Source: PALSA-607 sp963737705
Lineage (GTDB): Bacteria; Actinomycetota; Actinomycetes; Acidothermales; Acidothermaceae
Direction: 5' to 3'
Assembly: GCA_963737705.1 (NCBI GenBank)
Contig: CAVTTP010000004.1
Span: forward strand, 124,001 to 188,000
Length of the DNA stretch: 64,000 nucleotides
Shown: in pieces, positions 35,596 through 43,902 of the stretch
Position numbering within the stretch: the stretch's first letter is position 1
Layout of the letters: each line of letters opens with the position of its first letter
Position numbers and translations under genes: made by a program
Notes under the pieces: model-generated
Told to the model about the DNA's origin: nothing
Databases searched by the model: none
What the model saw: the letters and a program-made list of their open reading frames with translations, nothing else

Positions 35596-36450
35596 GTGAA
35601 CACCGAGCTGGTCGACGATCCGCCTGCTGCTGCGGGCCCGAAGGCTGGCCGTAATCTGCGCGCGGCGATCACGATGGGTGTGCTGCTTGGCGGTGTCGCG
35701 GCCGCGTCGCTGTTCATCGTGAAGTGGATATTCGTCGTCTTTACGGTCGTGATCATCATGGCGGCCGTGTTTGAACTGAGCAGGGCCTTGCGCGGCCGAG
35801 CAGTGGCAGTGCCGGCGATCCCGCTCGCGGTCGGGGCGGCAGCAGTCTTGGTGGCGACCTACAAAGGCGGCACCGAGAAGCTCGTTGTCGCCAGCCTCTT
35901 GCTCGTTGTCGCTGCCGTTGCATGGGGTGCGGTAACCGACGGCATCGACAAGCTGGCCGGTATCGCGGCCAGCATGTTCGTCGCGTGCTACGTGGCGTTG
36001 CTCGGCGGCTTCGTGGTGTTGATGGTCGTGCCGGGCGATGGTCCGCGCCGTGTCGCCGCCTTCGTCGCGACCGTCGTCTGTAGTGACACCGGTGGTTACG
36101 CAGTCGGGGTATTTCTCGGCAAGCACCCGATGGCTCCGAGCGTGAGTCCGAAGAAGTCATGGGAGGGCTTCGGTGGATCAGCGACTGCGTGTGCATTGTG
36201 TGGTGGGCTGCTGTTTCCGTTGACCCTGCACGCTACGTGGTGGCAGGGCGTTGTGTTCGGTCTCGCCATTGTGGTGACAGCGACCATCGGCGATCTCAGT
36301 GAGTCGCTCATCAAACGCGATCTCGGCATCAAGGACATGGGCAACCTGCTGCCAGGGCACGGTGGTGTCATGGATCGCTTCGACTCGGTGCTGTTAGCGG
36401 CGCCGGTCGCGTGGGCACTGCTGACGCTTTTCGTCCCCTGGCCGACCTGA
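35596..36450 (+). CDS. cdsA: phosphatidate cytidylyltransferase
   Basis: 284 residues with about eight membrane helices. CdsA makes CDP-diacylglycerol from CTP and phosphatidate, feeding phospholipid synthesis. The signature region is SPKKSWEGFGGSATA followed by GDLSESLIKRDLGIKDMGN and LLPGHGGVMDRFDSVLLA, which holds the metal-binding Asp residues. The GTG start is 1 nt after frr, so the two are one transcript. Confidence 0.95.
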   Translation: MNTELVDDPPAAAGPKAGRNLRAAITMGVLLGGVAAASLFIVKWIFVVFTVVIIMAAVFELSRALRGRAVAVPAIPLAVGAAAVLVATYKGGTEKLVVASLLLVVAAVAWGAVTDGIDKLAGIAASMFVACYVALLGGFVVLMVVPGDGPRRVAAFVATVVCSDTGGYAVGVFLGKHPMAPSVSPKKSWEGFGGSATACALCGGLLFPLTLHATWWQGVVFGLAIVVTATIGDLSESLIKRDLGIKDMGNLLPGHGGVMDRFDSVLLAAPVAWALLTLFVPWPT

Positions 36451-36498
36451 CGTAGGGTCGAAGCCGTTGACGGTACTGGCTGCGATTGGCGGAGTGTC

Positions 36499-36879
36499 AT
36501 GTCTGATCTCGAAGAGAACAAGCGAGTCGTCGTCGATTACTACACGACGGCGTTCGGGGGCAATCCGGAGAAGGCCGTGGCAGATCATTTCGGCGACCGT
36601 TACGTCCAGCACAATCCCGCGGCTGCTGACGGCCCGGACGCATTCATCGGCTTCGTGCACTGGCTGCGCAGTGAGTATCCCGACGTGCAGTTAGACATCA
36701 AGCGGGTGATCGCCGAGGGCGACATGGTTGTGACCCATGCACATCTGATCCTCAAGCCCGGTGAGCCGGGCCAAGCACTCGCGGATTTCTTCCGCGTGGA
36801 AAACGGCAAGGTCGTCGAGCACTGGGATGTCATCCAGGACGTGCCGGCGACGTCAGCCAACAGCAACACCATGTTTTAG
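36499..36879 (+). CDS. SnoaL-like (NTF2-fold) protein
   Basis: 126 residues starting MSDLEENKRVVVDYYTTAFG, with DRYVQHNPAAADGPDAFIGF and ENGKVVEHWDVIQDVPATSA. These are hallmarks of the SnoaL-like family of small alpha+beta barrels, which includes polyketide cyclases, hydrolases and many unassigned proteins. Asp/His residues for chemistry are present, but no substrate can be named. Lies 7 nt before an aldo/keto reductase on the same strand, so a shared small-molecule role is possible. Confidence 0.85.
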   Translation: MSDLEENKRVVVDYYTTAFGGNPEKAVADHFGDRYVQHNPAAADGPDAFIGFVHWLRSEYPDVQLDIKRVIAEGDMVVTHAHLILKPGEPGQALADFFRVENGKVVEHWDVIQDVPATSANSNTMF

Positions 36880-36886
36880 GCATCCG

Positions 36887-37858
36887 ATGCAGTATGTGCG
36901 GCTGGGCGGTACAGGACTGCAGGTCAGTCGCCTTGCGCTGGGATGCATGAGTTATGGCGACCCGACGGTTGCTGGTGCGCACAAGTGGGCTCTCGACGCA
37001 GATGCTGCGCAGCCGTTCTTTCGGCAAGCTGTCGAGCTGGGGATCACGTTCTGGGACACCGCGAACTCCTACCAACACGGCACGTCGGAGATCCTGGTCG
37101 GCAGGGCAATCAGGCAGTACTCGCGGCGAGAAGGCATCGTGTTGGCGACCAAGGTGTTCGGCAAGATGCACGATGGCCCTGGTGGTCGGGGGCTCTCCCG
37201 CAAGGCGATCCTCGAGCAGGTCGACGCGTCGCTCGCGCGGCTCGGGACCGACTACATCGACCTGTACCAGATCCACCGCTTCGACCCCGACGTTCCGGTC
37301 GAGGAGACCATGGAAGCGCTGCACGACATCGTCAAAGCGGGCAAGGTCCGCTACATCGGTGCGTCGTCGATGTACGCCTGGCAGTTCGGGAAGCTGCAAC
37401 AAGCCGCACGGTTGCACGGCTGGACCAGATTCGTGTCGATGCAGAACCAGTACAACCTGCTGCGGCGACAGGATGAGCCGGAGTTGATGGCGATGTGCGC
37501 CGACATGGGCGTCGGCCTTGTGCCCTATTCGCCACAGGGCAAAGGGCGGCTGGCGCGTCCGTGGGGAGAACAATCTCAACGATCGTCGGTCGACCACGTT
37601 GTGCAGTCATTCGACTCGCCGTTGGATCAGCCCGTAGTCGACGCCGTCGAACGTGTTGCGGCAGCGCAGGGTGCCACGATGGCGCAAGTTGCCCTGGCCT
37701 GGGTGCTGACTAATCCTGCCGTATCAGCGCCCATCGTCGGTGCGACCAAGCCCCACCACCTACCCGAAGCGGTCGCGGCGTTAGACCTGCGCCTCACGGA
37801 CGACGAGATCCAATCTATGGAGCGGCCCTATACGGCGCATGGCCCTTCGTGGTTCTGA
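36887..37858 (+). CDS. aldo/keto reductase
   Basis: 323 residues from an ATG at 36887 (MQYVRLGGTGLQVSRLALGC); a longer frame into the upstream gene is rejected. NADPH-dependent oxidoreductase with a TIM barrel. The catalytic tetrad is visible: Asp and Tyr in FWDTANSYQHGTSEILVGRA, Lys in LATKVFGKM, His in YQIHRFDPDVPVEETM. The cofactor region is PIVGATKPHHLPEAVAAL. Closest in style to the YajO/PdxI-type subfamily. Physiological substrate unknown. Confidence 0.93.
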   Translation: MQYVRLGGTGLQVSRLALGCMSYGDPTVAGAHKWALDADAAQPFFRQAVELGITFWDTANSYQHGTSEILVGRAIRQYSRREGIVLATKVFGKMHDGPGGRGLSRKAILEQVDASLARLGTDYIDLYQIHRFDPDVPVEETMEALHDIVKAGKVRYIGASSMYAWQFGKLQQAARLHGWTRFVSMQNQYNLLRRQDEPELMAMCADMGVGLVPYSPQGKGRLARPWGEQSQRSSVDHVVQSFDSPLDQPVVDAVERVAAAQGATMAQVALAWVLTNPAVSAPIVGATKPHHLPEAVAALDLRLTDDEIQSMERPYTAHGPSWF

Positions 37859-37865
37859 GGGCGCG

Positions 37866-39251
37866 CTAGCCGGCGATCACTGGACCGATGAAGCTGCCGG
37901 GGTGGGTCGCGCCGGTCTGACAGTCGTCAACGCTGCCGCCCGGCCACGGGATCTGTACCGATGTCGTGTTGTCGGGCGGCGTCACTGTGAGCGTCGACGG
38001 TATCCAAGGGCCGCCGGCATCACACGTTGGATCAGGGCCAGTCAGAAAAGTGAGGACGGCGTGTGCCTGGCCTCCGGGGACGAGGTTGACGCGAGCAGGC
38101 TTCGCAGAGGTCCGGACCAAGTCGACCGGAAGGGCGCCTGCAGCGCCGAACTCGGTGCCGGGGAAACCGAGCAACGAACACGGTTGCGTCGACGCATTCG
38201 TGAAGACGATCGGTACTTGATACTGCGTGTTGATGGTCTGCTGAATTGCGCCGAGTGCGACATCCAACGCCGTCGTCGCGCAGCGTGGTGCGGTCGTCGA
38301 AGTGCTCGGCGACCCGGCACCGATGACAACGGAGACGGCCGGCGCAGGCTCGGCCAGGCGAGCACCGACGTTGCTGAGCTGCGACTGTAACGCTGTCCAT
38401 GGGACTGCGAGATCGACCGTGCCGCAGGCCTCTGCTGCGACCTGCCCCTGCGACAGGCCAATCAGCAGCCCTGACCGCCCGACGGCCGTTCCGACATAGT
38501 TGTCGGCCGTTGGTGCGACGCCGTCAGTGAACTCGTCGCTGCAGCCGATCGCATCGAGTTTTGCCGTCGTGGCGGTTGCCGTTGCCGCAGCGAGCGCCTT
38601 CAGGGATGAGCCGATGAACAACTCGGACGGCGAGATGCTGGAGGCAGTCGCCGCATCCACGATCACCGCAGTGAGTTGCGTTGTCGGATGCGCTCCACCG
38701 GGGAGGAACGTCGAGATCGTCCACGTGCCCGACACGACCACAGTGTCGGCGCGACTCGTGGTGAAGTCAGCCTGGAAGTCGCCGCTCCCGCAGGCCGGCC
38801 CTTTGCATGGCTCCAGAGACACCACACTCTTTGTGTAGTCGGTAAGTGCCGCCGTGACGGGAGCTTGCAGCGCGGCGGCGATGGCCCCGCCGTTCGGCAG
38901 GCCAACGACCGCCAACTGATCAGTGTCGATCGTGCCCGCGCCACCAGTTCCGGTTCGATGTGAGCGGGCGAGTTCGACGACGACGTGTGTCGGCGCAACT
39001 GGCGCCGTGCTAGCGGCAGCACTCGATAGAGCAGCCGAGGTTGTACTAGAGATCGCCGGTGACGCAGGGGCACTCGATGCTTGCGCCGCACTGCTCGACG
39101 TCCCCGCTGGTGCGCTCGTGGCAGAGGGTGACGCCACGGGCGCCGACGTCGATGTGCTCGCGTGCTTGGAGCTCGAGTTGCATGCGGTTGCCAACGCTGC
39201 AACTGCCACGAATGTCGCGGCTCGTACATACCTACGGGATGACGTCAGCAC
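37866..39251 (-). CDS. lipoprotein with C-terminal DUF4232 domain
   Basis: 461 residues from a GTG preceded by GAGGAG. The hydrophobic N-terminus ends in a lipobox (VAALATACNSS; Cys24), so a membrane-anchored lipoprotein is predicted. A Ser/Thr/Ala-rich spacer (25-90) follows. The middle region (about 100-310) resembles no family I recognise. DUF4232 covers about 325-461 (RCATTALDVALGAIQQT, VPIVFTNASTQPCSLLGFPG, GGQAHAVLTFLTG) with the paired cysteines usual in that extracellular domain. Convergent to the aldo/keto reductase and downstream of glyA on the same strand. Confidence 0.8.
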   Translation of the reverse strand: MLTSSRRYVRAATFVAVAALATACNSSSKHASTSTSAPVASPSATSAPAGTSSSAAQASSAPASPAISSTTSAALSSAAASTAPVAPTHVVVELARSHRTGTGGAGTIDTDQLAVVGLPNGGAIAAALQAPVTAALTDYTKSVVSLEPCKGPACGSGDFQADFTTSRADTVVVSGTWTISTFLPGGAHPTTQLTAVIVDAATASSISPSELFIGSSLKALAAATATATTAKLDAIGCSDEFTDGVAPTADNYVGTAVGRSGLLIGLSQGQVAAEACGTVDLAVPWTALQSQLSNVGARLAEPAPAVSVVIGAGSPSTSTTAPRCATTALDVALGAIQQTINTQYQVPIVFTNASTQPCSLLGFPGTEFGAAGALPVDLVRTSAKPARVNLVPGGQAHAVLTFLTGPDPTCDAGGPWIPSTLTVTPPDNTTSVQIPWPGGSVDDCQTGATHPGSFIGPVIAG

Positions 39252-39332
39252 GGGTCTCCTCTATTGCGGTCGCCTATGAGACGCCTACTGAGCCCAACAG
39301 GTTGTGCTTGTCGGTCGTTGTTGCGGAATGGG

Positions 39333-40607
39333 CTAGACGCGGAGGCCGGGCGCGGGGAAGTCGGCGGTCAACTCGCGCACCTCGGCTTCGACGCGGTCGG
39401 TCGTGGCGTTCACGGTGTCCTCGTCGTTCTTCGCCACGGCTGCGACAACCTCGTCGAACCACGCGCCGATCTGGCGCATCTCGCCGACACCCATGCCCCG
39501 ACTAGTCACTGCGGGCGTCCCGATGCGAATGCCCGACGGGTCGAAAGGCTTGCGTGGGTCGTAGGGCACGGTGTTGTAGTTGACGACGAGACCCGCACGG
39601 TCGAGCGCCTTTGCGACCGGCTTGCCCGCGACGCCCTGAGGAGTCAGGTCGATCAGGATGAGGTGGTTGTCCGTGCCGCCAGACACCAAGTCATAGCCAC
39701 GCGACGACAACTCTTCCGCGAGTGCTTTCGCATTGGTGACGATCGCCGCCGCGTAGTCGCGAAAGCCTGGTTGCTGCGCCTCATGCAAGGCCACCGCGAT
39801 CGCGGCTGTCGTGTGGTTGTGCGGACCGCCTTGCAGGCCAGGAAAAACTGCCTTGTCGATGGCCTTGGCGTATTGCTCGTCGCACATCAGCATCGCGCCG
39901 CGAGGGCCGCGCAGCGTCTTGTGTGTCGTCGTCGAGATGACACCCGCGTAGCCCACCGGAGTCGGATGGGCACCTCCGGCGATGAGTCCCGCGATGTGTG
40001 CGATGTCGGCGACCAGCACCGCGTCGACTTCGCGAGCGATCTCGCCGAACGCCGGAAAGTCGATCGTGCGCGGGATCGCCGTGCCGCCGCAAAAGATGAT
40101 CTTCGGCCGCTCGCGAACTGCAATCTCGCGAACCTCGTCCATGTCGACGAGTCCGCTCTCGCGACCAACGCCATACTGCACGGCGCGAAACCAGATGCCG
40201 GTTGCGGAGACCGACCAACCGTGCGTGAGGTGTCCGCCCATCGGCAGTGCCATGCCCATGACGGTGTCGCCGGCGTTGGCCAGAGCGAGATAGACCGCGA
40301 GATTGGCAGGGGAGCCGGAGTACGGCTGCACGTTGGCGTGGTCGACGCCGAACACGGCCTTTGCGCGATTGATCGCGAGTGTCTCGACCTGGTCGATGAC
40401 CTGTTGACCCTCGTAGTACCGCTTGCTGGGGTAACCCTCGGAGTACTTGTTTGTCAGCACGGAGCCGGTGGCTTCGAGTACCGCCTCCGACACGTAGTTC
40501 TCCGACGCGATCAGCCGGACTTTCTCAGACTGCAGCGTCTCTTCGGCGCGCACGAGTGCAGCGACCTCAGGGTCGGTCGCGGTCAGCGCAGCAAGGTGAT
40601 CAGACAC
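39333..40607 (-). CDS. glyA: serine hydroxymethyltransferase
   Basis: 424 residues. PLP enzyme converting serine and tetrahydrofolate to glycine and 5,10-methylene-THF. Motifs: KVRLIASENYVSEAVLEATG, NKYSEGYPSKRYYEG, NVQPYSGSPANLAVY and STTTHKTLRGPRGAM (catalytic Lys). The start is the GTG at 40607 (MSDHLAALTATDPEVAAL) with GAGGAG just upstream. An earlier in-frame GTG at 40637 lies inside the riboswitch and cannot be the start. Regulated by the ZTP riboswitch immediately upstream, which links it to folate status. Confidence 0.97.
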   Translation of the reverse strand: MSDHLAALTATDPEVAALVRAEETLQSEKVRLIASENYVSEAVLEATGSVLTNKYSEGYPSKRYYEGQQVIDQVETLAINRAKAVFGVDHANVQPYSGSPANLAVYLALANAGDTVMGMALPMGGHLTHGWSVSATGIWFRAVQYGVGRESGLVDMDEVREIAVRERPKIIFCGGTAIPRTIDFPAFGEIAREVDAVLVADIAHIAGLIAGGAHPTPVGYAGVISTTTHKTLRGPRGAMLMCDEQYAKAIDKAVFPGLQGGPHNHTTAAIAVALHEAQQPGFRDYAAAIVTNAKALAEELSSRGYDLVSGGTDNHLILIDLTPQGVAGKPVAKALDRAGLVVNYNTVPYDPRKPFDPSGIRIGTPAVTSRGMGVGEMRQIGAWFDEVVAAVAKNDEDTVNATTDRVEAEVRELTADFPAPGLRV

Positions 40608-40619
40608 GGTGTCTCCTCG

Positions 40620-40703
40620 GTGGACACCCAGGCGCACGGCGTCCGCGTCGATCGCTCCCCGGTGGTTGATCCACCATCTATGCGCCAGTCGCGACGCCCC
40701 GAT
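40620..40703 (-). ncRNA. ZTP (pfl) riboswitch in the glyA leader
   Basis: Read on the minus strand, the leader contains GCGACTGGCG, then the stem GGTGGATCAACCACC immediately followed by GGGGAGCG, a variable spacer, and CGCCTGGGTG (40625-40634) closing the pseudoknot domain. These conserved blocks and their order are those of the pfl motif, which binds ZTP/ZMP and turns on one-carbon genes when 10-formyl-THF is low. glyA is one of its best-known actinobacterial targets. The ribosome-binding site GAGGAG (40613-40618) follows directly, suggesting control of translation initiation. Confidence 0.9.
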
Positions 40704-40757
40704 CCTAGCCGGAACGAGCCCGATACGGCCGGACGGCGAGGGGTTGACCGGGCTGCC

Positions 40758-41412
40758 TTAGCCCATGCACTCGATGTGCTCGACCTTGAACTGCGCGGTC
40801 GCGTCGACGAGCAGCGTGTGGCAGTAGGCGCAGTGGGTCTCACCCGTCGCCGGGGCGCCACACGACGGGCAGGTCGCGGGCAGCGGGGGACTCGTCAGGC
40901 CAGCCGGCCGGGTCAGGCGCCAGGTCTCAAACCAGGGGCGCTCCGGCATCGCTGCGAGCTGGGTCGCCGGCGGCACGCTGGCACCAAGAGCGACCAGGCC
41001 CATCCGCCCAACCACGTCGTACTTGACCAGGCAGACGATGTTGCCTGCACTGTCGGCCTCGACGCCGCGCAACGTTGCCGTCACCTGGTCGATCGAGCTC
41101 ATCGACAGCTGATGGCCCGAGTTCAGGGCATATTGCAACTGGTTGCCGAACATCGAAGTGAGTTCGGGTGAGAGCCGACCGGCGACCGGATCGATAGTGC
41201 CCGCGCTCAGGGCTGCTCGGACGTCGAGTGAAAAGCGATGTCGCACCCGCAAGGAAGAGCTTGGGATCAAAGGTCGCGTCGACCCGCTGGATGGCCGCGA
41301 CGTCGACGTCACCGGCGATGCCGATGGTGCTGGGTGCGCCCGTCGCGGCGGGATCCAACACGAACGACTGCAGTCGCGCAGCTTCCTTGTCTCGCGACTT
41401 GAACAGGCTCAC
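40758..41412 (-). pseudogene. Tim44-like/zinc-ribbon protein, frameshifted
   Basis: The N-terminal half starts at a GTG at 41412 (MSLFKSRDKEAARLQSF) and runs to FDPKLFLAG near 41250. The C-terminal half continues in another frame as VRHRFSLDVRAALSAGTID and ends with a zinc ribbon (CPSCGAPATGETHCAYC) and ECMG. One base too many in the G-run of GCGGGTGCGA (about 41245-41252) explains the break, since the total length is 3n+1. The intact protein would be about 217 residues with a Tim44-like (NTF2-fold) domain. Downstream partner of the SPFH gene with a 22-nt gap. Could be a sequencing error rather than true decay. Confidence 0.75.
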
Positions 41413-41434
41413 GGCTTGCCCGCGCCTTCGAACA

Positions 41435-42487
41435 TCACTGCGCAGACGGGACGGCGGTGCCGCAAGCCGAGCAGAACAGTGCGCCGGCCGCGAGCGAGTG
41501 CCCACAGTGCGCACAGAACGCGGGCGCGACGACCGGTGCCGCGGTCGCTGTCGCAGTAGGTGCAGCCGCGGCTGCTGGGACCGCCACAGCTGGTACCGCA
41601 GCTGGGGCCGGAGCGGCAGACTGCTGCGCGCCGGCGAATGCGCCGAGAACACCGGCACCAAGACCGAGCGAGGCGATGCCGAGGGCTTCGTTGCCCCCAC
41701 CCTGGCCGTTGGCCATCCCCTTACCGGCTCCGAGGAGTGCCTCACCTTGCGCGTAGGCGCCGAATGAGCCGGTCATGGCGGTGTAGGCGGTGTCACGAGC
41801 CAGTGTGCGGAGCTGTTCGGCGTCCTCGTCAGACACGCTGACGGTGACGTTGCCGAGCCTGTTCACCCGGATGCCGTAGGTGGCCAGCGCCTGGTTCGCA
41901 GCCAAAACAGTGCCGGCCTCGATGTCGGGAGTGCGGCTCGCGAGACCAAGAACGGGCCATGCGTCGTTGACAACGTGCCCGACGACGACGGTTCTGACCG
42001 CCTTGAGCACCTGGTCGGAAGCCCAGGCGACGACCGCCGAGGGATCGGCAAGATCAACGCTGCCGGTCAGTTTCGTGATGAGCGCGGCCGGGTCGACGAC
42101 CTGAAGAGAGAAGTCGCCGTACGCCCGCAGCTGCACGACGAGCCGGGTCTCAGGGTCGCGCACGGAGTCGACCGGGCCGCCGAACGTGAGGTCGGGGAAC
42201 TCGTGCGTGCTGACGAAGAACAGCTCGGAGTCGTAGGCATTTCCGCCGCTCAGCTTGTCGGCGACGTCGCCGAGGAAGGGCAACTCGGTCGCGTCGATCT
42301 GGTGCCGACCCGGTTGTAGCAGTCCGATGACGCGACCTTGCGAAATAAAGATGGCCAGCTCATCGACGTCCACGATTGCGCTCGTGAAACGACGGATCTG
42401 GTGGTCGGGCCACTTGAAAAGCAGCTGCCCTTTGGCGCCGTCGGGCACTGCGATGAACTCGCGACTGATGTCGTGGCCGAGACCCAT
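41435..42487 (-). CDS. SPFH-domain protein with C-terminal zinc ribbon
   Basis: 350 residues from an ATG at 42487 with AGGAG upstream; a longer frame to 42772 runs through tandem repeats and overlaps rlmN. Residues about 1-260 form an SPFH/band-7-like domain (DISREFIAVPDGAKGQLLFK, AIFISQGRVIGLLQPGRHQ, GIRVNRLGNVTVSVSDEDAE). An Ala/Gly/Pro-rich linker with a hydrophobic stretch follows, then a zinc ribbon (FCAHCGHSLAAGALFCSACG). Relatives are called virion core protein-like or YdjI-like and are found with membrane-stress or TerD-type genes. Function unknown. Likely co-transcribed with the Tim44-like gene. Confidence 0.85.
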   Translation of the reverse strand: MGLGHDISREFIAVPDGAKGQLLFKWPDHQIRRFTSAIVDVDELAIFISQGRVIGLLQPGRHQIDATELPFLGDVADKLSGGNAYDSELFFVSTHEFPDLTFGGPVDSVRDPETRLVVQLRAYGDFSLQVVDPAALITKLTGSVDLADPSAVVAWASDQVLKAVRTVVVGHVVNDAWPVLGLASRTPDIEAGTVLAANQALATYGIRVNRLGNVTVSVSDEDAEQLRTLARDTAYTAMTGSFGAYAQGEALLGAGKGMANGQGGGNEALGIASLGLGAGVLGAFAGAQQSAAPAPAAVPAVAVPAAAAAPTATATAAPVVAPAFCAHCGHSLAAGALFCSACGTAVPSAQ

Positions 42488-42560
42488 CAACACTCCTGTG
42501 GTCGGGTGGGCGGACAGGCGCCGCTCTCCTCCCTTGTCGGAGTGCGCGCCCCGGGCCTTG

Positions 42561-42631
42561 AGGCGCTGTTCTTGATGAGGCGCTGTTCCTTGATGCGGCG
42601 CTGTTCCTTGATGACGCGCTGGTCCTTGATG
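42561..42631. repeat. 17-18-bp tandem repeat, four units
   Basis: Units AGGCGCTGTTCTTGATG (42561-42577), AGGCGCTGTTCCTTGATG (42578-42595), CGGCGCTGTTCCTTGATG (42596-42613) and ACGCGCTGGTCCTTGATG (42614-42631). It lies in the 164-nt gap between the divergent SPFH and rlmN genes, ending 20 nt before the rlmN start. Confidence 0.95.
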
Positions 42632-42651
42632 TAGGGGAGACTGGACAGACC

Positions 42652-43896
42652 ATGCCTGCCCCCGGAGAACTGCTTTTCGTCGCACCCCGCCGTGCCAAGC
42701 CGCCGCGGCACCTGGCCGATCTGTCGCCTGCCGATCGCCGGTCGGCTGTCGGCGAACTCGGGCAACCGCCATTTCGGGCGTCTCAGCTGTCGAATCACTA
42801 CTTCAGCAGGCTGGTCGACGACCCGCAGGCGATGACCGACGTCCCGGCTGCGTCGCGTGAGGCGCTGGTCGGCGCCCTGATGCCGACCCTGCTCACGCCG
42901 GTGCGCGAGATCACCTGCGACGACGGCGCCACCCGCAAGACGGTCTGGCGGCTCTTCGACGGCACGCTCGTCGAGTCGGTGCTGATGCGCTACTTCGGAC
43001 CAGTGGCCCCGAGCCTGGCCGAGCTAGGCGATGAGTCGGACGACGAGTTGTCGCCGTCGGATTCGCCCGCTCGCCCCGCGCCAACGACGCGTGGACGCGA
43101 CCGGGTGACCATCTGCGTATCGAGCCAGGCAGGCTGCGGGATGAACTGCCCGTTCTGTGCGACTGGCCAGGCCGGCTTGACCCGCAATCTGTCGACGGGC
43201 GAGATCGTCGAGCAGGTTGTCTCCGGTGCTCGGGCGATGGCACGGGGTGAGATTCCCGGTGGCGCCGGCCGCATCTCCAACGTGGTGTTCATGGGTATGG
43301 GCGAGCCCCTTGCCAACTACAACGCGGTGCTCGGCGCGGTTCGGCGGCTGACCGATCCGGCGCCCGACGGTCTGGGCATTTCCCAACGCGGAATCACCGT
43401 GTCGACGGTCGGTCTGGTACCCGCGATCGACAAGCTCACGGCCGAGGGCCTCAACGTTACGCTGGCCGTGTCATTGCACGCACCGGACGACGAGTTGCGC
43501 GACACGTTGGTCCCGATCAACACCCGCTGGAAAGTCGCCGAGGTCCTCGACGCGGCAGCCCGTTATGTCGATGCGACGGGGCGGCGGGTGTCGATCGAGT
43601 ACGCGTTGATCCGCGACATCAACGATCAGGCGTGGCGCGCTGACATGCTTGGTCAGCTGCTACGGGAAAAGCTTGGCCATCTCGTGCACGTCAATCTCAT
43701 TCCGCTCAATCCCACGCCGGGCTCGATTTGGACGGCGTCGCGCAGCAAGGACGAGAAGGCTTTCGTTCGTGGGCTGGAGAACCAGGGCGTGACGGTGACG
43801 GTTCGTGACACTCGAGGCCGCGAAATCGAAGGAGCCTGTGGCCAGCTGGCCACCGACACCCAGCCGGCCGCATCGTCGTCCGCTGAAGGTGCGTGA
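42652..43896 (+). CDS. rlmN: dual-specificity 23S rRNA/tRNA methyltransferase RlmN
   Basis: 414 residues. Radical SAM enzyme methylating C2 of A2503 in 23S rRNA and of A37 in some tRNAs. The cluster motif SSQAGCGMNCPFCATGQAG places cysteines at 162, 166 and 169. FMGMGEPLANYNAVLGAV and VSLHAPDDELRDTLVPIN are typical, and the C-terminal DTRGREIEGACGQLA supplies the methyl-carrying Cys. An acidic, Pro/Ser-rich insertion of about 34 residues (116-149) sits just before the cluster motif and makes the protein longer than most family members. Start at the ATG at 42652, just after the tandem repeats. Confidence 0.95.
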   Translation: MPAPGELLFVAPRRAKPPRHLADLSPADRRSAVGELGQPPFRASQLSNHYFSRLVDDPQAMTDVPAASREALVGALMPTLLTPVREITCDDGATRKTVWRLFDGTLVESVLMRYFGPVAPSLAELGDESDDELSPSDSPARPAPTTRGRDRVTICVSSQAGCGMNCPFCATGQAGLTRNLSTGEIVEQVVSGARAMARGEIPGGAGRISNVVFMGMGEPLANYNAVLGAVRRLTDPAPDGLGISQRGITVSTVGLVPAIDKLTAEGLNVTLAVSLHAPDDELRDTLVPINTRWKVAEVLDAAARYVDATGRRVSIEYALIRDINDQAWRADMLGQLLREKLGHLVHVNLIPLNPTPGSIWTASRSKDEKAFVRGLENQGVTVTVRDTRGREIEGACGQLATDTQPAASSSAEGA

Positions 43897-43902
43897 CTTG
43901 CC

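Noticed and set aside
40635..40637. The GTG at 40637 as the glyA start
   Set aside because: It lies inside the conserved ZTP riboswitch, and the in-frame GTG at 40607 has the Shine-Dalgarno sequence.
39264..41171. A 635-codon plus-strand open frame
   Set aside because: It is antisense to glyA and its riboswitch; the product is Arg/His/Val-rich with no domain, as expected for the shadow of a GC-rich gene.
42561..42631. A CRISPR-like array (also considered at 49501 and 56941)
   Set aside because: The units are contiguous with no unique spacers, and no cas gene is in the window.
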